Assembly: GCA_022729615.1 (NCBI GenBank)
Contig: DZAQ01000030.1
Coordinates: 1 to 8,805 of the forward strand
Origin: Sulfurovum sp.
Lineage (GTDB): Bacteria > Campylobacterota > Campylobacteria > Campylobacterales > Sulfurovaceae
DNA length: 8,805 nucleotides
Direction: 5' to 3'
The translations under genes and the position numbers were made by a program. Under the pieces are notes generated by a model, which made no database searches, was not told the DNA's origin, and was given only the letters and a program-made list of their open reading frames with translations. Position 1 is the first letter of the stretch. The number at the start of each line of letters is the position of its first letter. Below are positions 7,047 through 8,805 of the stretch, piece after piece.

Positions 7047-8447
7047 ATGTATATTTATGATAGCGTCCAAAAGAAAAAAGTTCTTTTTGAGCCAATCAGA
7101 GAAAAAGAGGCTTCGATCTATGTGTGCGGACCGACAGTCTATGATGATGCGCATCTTGGACACGCCAGAAGCGCTTTGAGTTTTGATCTGCTTGCGCGGA
7201 CATTGCGACAGCTTGATTATAAGGTCACAATGGCAAAAAACTTCACCGATATTGATGATAAGATCATCAAAAAAGTCAAAGAGAGCGGTCGAAGCATGCG
7301 AGAGATAACCGAGTATTATATCGATCGTTATCAGGCAGAGATGGATGCGCTTGGGATTTGCAGAAGTGATATAGAACCCAAAGCAACGGAGTCGCTTGAT
7401 GCGATCGAAGGGATGATCGCCAAACTTATAGAGGGTGGTTTTGCATATCAGATCGCTAGCGGCGATGTCTATTTCGCAACGAGTCAAGATGCGCAATATG
7501 GGTCTCTCTCTCATCGTGTGGGTGATGATGAGGAGGCGCAGAGCAGGATCGATCATGTGGGTGAAAAACGAAATCCAAAAGATTTTGCTCTTTGGAAAGC
7601 ATGCGGTGAGGGTGATGAGATCTGTTTTGATACACATTTAGGCTCTGGGCGTCCCGGATGGCATATCGAGTGTTCTGCTATGATCGAAAAACACTTTTGC
7701 GGTACGGACTCCTATTCGATAGATATCCATGGCGGGGGCGCAGATCTGCTCTTTCCGCACCACGAAAACGAAGCGGCACAGAGTCGGTGCGCTACAGGTC
7801 ATGAGCTTGCAAAATACTGGATGCATAATGGGTTTGTTCAGATCGACGGCGAAAAGATGAGTAAATCGCTTGGCAATAGTTTTTTCCTCAAAGATGCGTT
7901 GGCATCCTATGATGGGGAGATTTTGCGATACTATCTCATCTCGGTGCACTATCGCAATGACTTCAATTTCAATGAAGAGGATCTGCTTGCCCTCAAAAAA
8001 CGCCTTGATAAGCTCTATCGGCTCAAAAAGAGGATTCTCCCTGCAACCGCTTCACTGCCGTCCGTTGATTTCAGAAAAGGGCTTTTGGATGCCATGGCAG
8101 ATGATCTCAATATCTCTGTAGCACTCTCTGTAGTAGATGAAATGGTGGCGCAAAGCAACGAAAAGCTGGATGCAAACCCCAAAGATAAGGCGCTCAAGAA
8201 GGAGATACTTGCCAATATCGAATTGATCGATGCGCTGTTGGGATTTGGTGCGAAAGACCCATTTGAGTATTTTCAGTTGGGAGTTGAGCCGGAATTAAAA
8301 TTGCAGATTGAAAAGCTCATCGAGATGCGTACAGGCGCCAAAAAAGAGAAAGATTTTGCCGCTGCTGATACCTTGAGGGAGGAGCTTATCAGACTTGGTG
8401 TTGCGATTATGGATTTCCCTGAGGGGACGGCATGGGAAAAAATATAA
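7047..8447 (+). CDS. cysS: Cysteine--tRNA ligase (cysteinyl-tRNA synthetase)
   Basis: Cytoplasmic class I aminoacyl-tRNA synthetase that activates cysteine with ATP and loads it onto tRNA-Cys. The product is 466 residues, typical for the monomeric bacterial enzyme. Motifs: YVCGPTVYDDAHLGHARS (25-42) containing the HIGH-equivalent HLGH, TDIDDKI (67-73), PGWHIECSAM (203-212), FPHHENEAAQ (236-245) and KMSKSLGN (270-277). The expected zinc ligands are Cys27, Cys209, His238 and Glu242 by comparison with E. coli (C28, C209, H234, E238); all are present. Helical anticodon-recognition and C-terminal domains follow. The ATG at 7047 has AGG at 7037-7039, 7 nt upstream; an ATG at 7043 is out of frame. 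It lies in the same direction as galU and the next gene, probably one transcript. Confidence 0.97.
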   Translation: MYIYDSVQKKKVLFEPIREKEASIYVCGPTVYDDAHLGHARSALSFDLLARTLRQLDYKVTMAKNFTDIDDKIIKKVKESGRSMREITEYYIDRYQAEMDALGICRSDIEPKATESLDAIEGMIAKLIEGGFAYQIASGDVYFATSQDAQYGSLSHRVGDDEEAQSRIDHVGEKRNPKDFALWKACGEGDEICFDTHLGSGRPGWHIECSAMIEKHFCGTDSYSIDIHGGGADLLFPHHENEAAQSRCATGHELAKYWMHNGFVQIDGEKMSKSLGNSFFLKDALASYDGEILRYYLISVHYRNDFNFNEEDLLALKKRLDKLYRLKKRILPATASLPSVDFRKGLLDAMADDLNISVALSVVDEMVAQSNEKLDANPKDKALKKEILANIELIDALLGFGAKDPFEYFQLGVEPELKLQIEKLIEMRTGAKKEKDFAAADTLREELIRLGVAIMDFPEGTAWEKI

Positions 8448-8458
8448 AAGGATATAGG

Positions 8459-8805
8459 ATGAAGCGATTACTTTTGATAGGAATTTCACTCTTAGTGTTT
8501 GCTCTCTCGCAGCCGGATGCAAGGGCTGATGATCAAGTCTATTTGCCTGGGACTGCCGAAGAGGTAGAGGCAGAGCAGTATATGTTTGTCGGCTTGACCG
8601 GAAGCTATCTCGGTGGGCTAAATAATAGCGGAACAGGCGGACTCCGGCTCGGTTTTCAAAACTCTCTTTGGCGAACTATTTTTGCAGTTGAGGGTAATTC
8701 TGACCAGTATAAAGCCTTTTTGATAGAGGCAGATAGAACTGTGATCGCAGGACTTTTGGGCGGAAAGGGTCGCATCTATCTCGGGTTGTCAGGCGGATGG
8801 ATGCA
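8459..8805 (+). CDS. Exported protein, probable outer-membrane beta-barrel (partial, cut by window end)
   Basis: Open frame of 115 complete codons running off the right edge. It starts with a clear Sec signal peptide: MKR, a hydrophobic core LLLIGISLLVFALS, and likely cleavage after ARA at residue 23. The mature part is acidic at first, then shows short glycine- and aromatic-rich alternating stretches such as MFVGLTGSYLGGL, LRLGFQNSLWRTIFAV and RIYLGLSGGWM, as in small outer-membrane barrels. There is no lipobox cysteine, so it is not a lipoprotein. AAAAGGA (8446-8452) overlaps the cysS stop and lies 6 nt before the ATG, so it probably depends on the cysS transcript. I do not recognise a specific family, and the C-terminus, which would show a barrel's terminal aromatic residue, is outside the window. 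Confidence 0.7.
   Translation, partial: MKRLLLIGISLLVFALSQPDARADDQVYLPGTAEEVEAEQYMFVGLTGSYLGGLNNSGTGGLRLGFQNSLWRTIFAVEGNSDQYKAFLIEADRTVIAGLLGGKGRIYLGLSGGWM

Overview
The window looks like chromosomal DNA from a Campylobacterota (Epsilonproteobacteria) member. This is inferred from the protein sequences, from a secA/lolA/LolC-E-type cluster resembling the one I know from Helicobacter pylori, and from a GC content in the low-to-mid forties by eye. Sulfurovum-like lineages fit that GC better than Helicobacter or Sulfurimonas, but this is a weak guess. All coding sequence looks intact and housekeeping in character. There are no tRNA or rRNA genes, insertion sequences, CRISPR arrays or phage genes.

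Left part, minus strand (80-3928): secA reads leftward and is followed with no gap (TAA directly abutting ATG) by a LolC/LolE-family lipoprotein-release permease. One transcript would thus supply the Sec motor that moves lipoprotein precursors across the inner membrane and the permease that later extracts mature lipoproteins from it.

Middle (3929-4124): a divergent intergenic region. It carries a good sigma70-like promoter for the rightward genes (TTGAGA, 17 bp, TAAAAT), overlapped by inverted repeats and phased GAGT/ACTC motifs. On the secA side there is a 9-bp AT-rich direct repeat.

Right part, plus strand (4125-8805): lolA (periplasmic lipoprotein carrier, TTG start) overlaps a membrane-anchored coiled-coil protein of the RmuC family. 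That protein appears to have lost the RmuC active-site lysine, the GxWGE motif and the C-terminal part of the family. Next come galU (UTP-glucose-1-phosphate uridylyltransferase), with its own extended -10 promoter and a 14-bp palindrome in its leader, and cysS (cysteinyl-tRNA synthetase). Last is the start of a secreted, probably outer-membrane, protein cut by the window end.

Functionally, the core of the window is envelope biogenesis: SecA export, LolC/E release, LolA carriage, and UDP-glucose supply for surface glycans. cysS and the RmuC-like gene are fellow travellers. The points most worth a second look are the degenerate RmuC-like protein coupled to lolA and the symmetrical promoter architecture upstream of lolA and galU. 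I see no convincing evidence of a wholly new multi-gene system.
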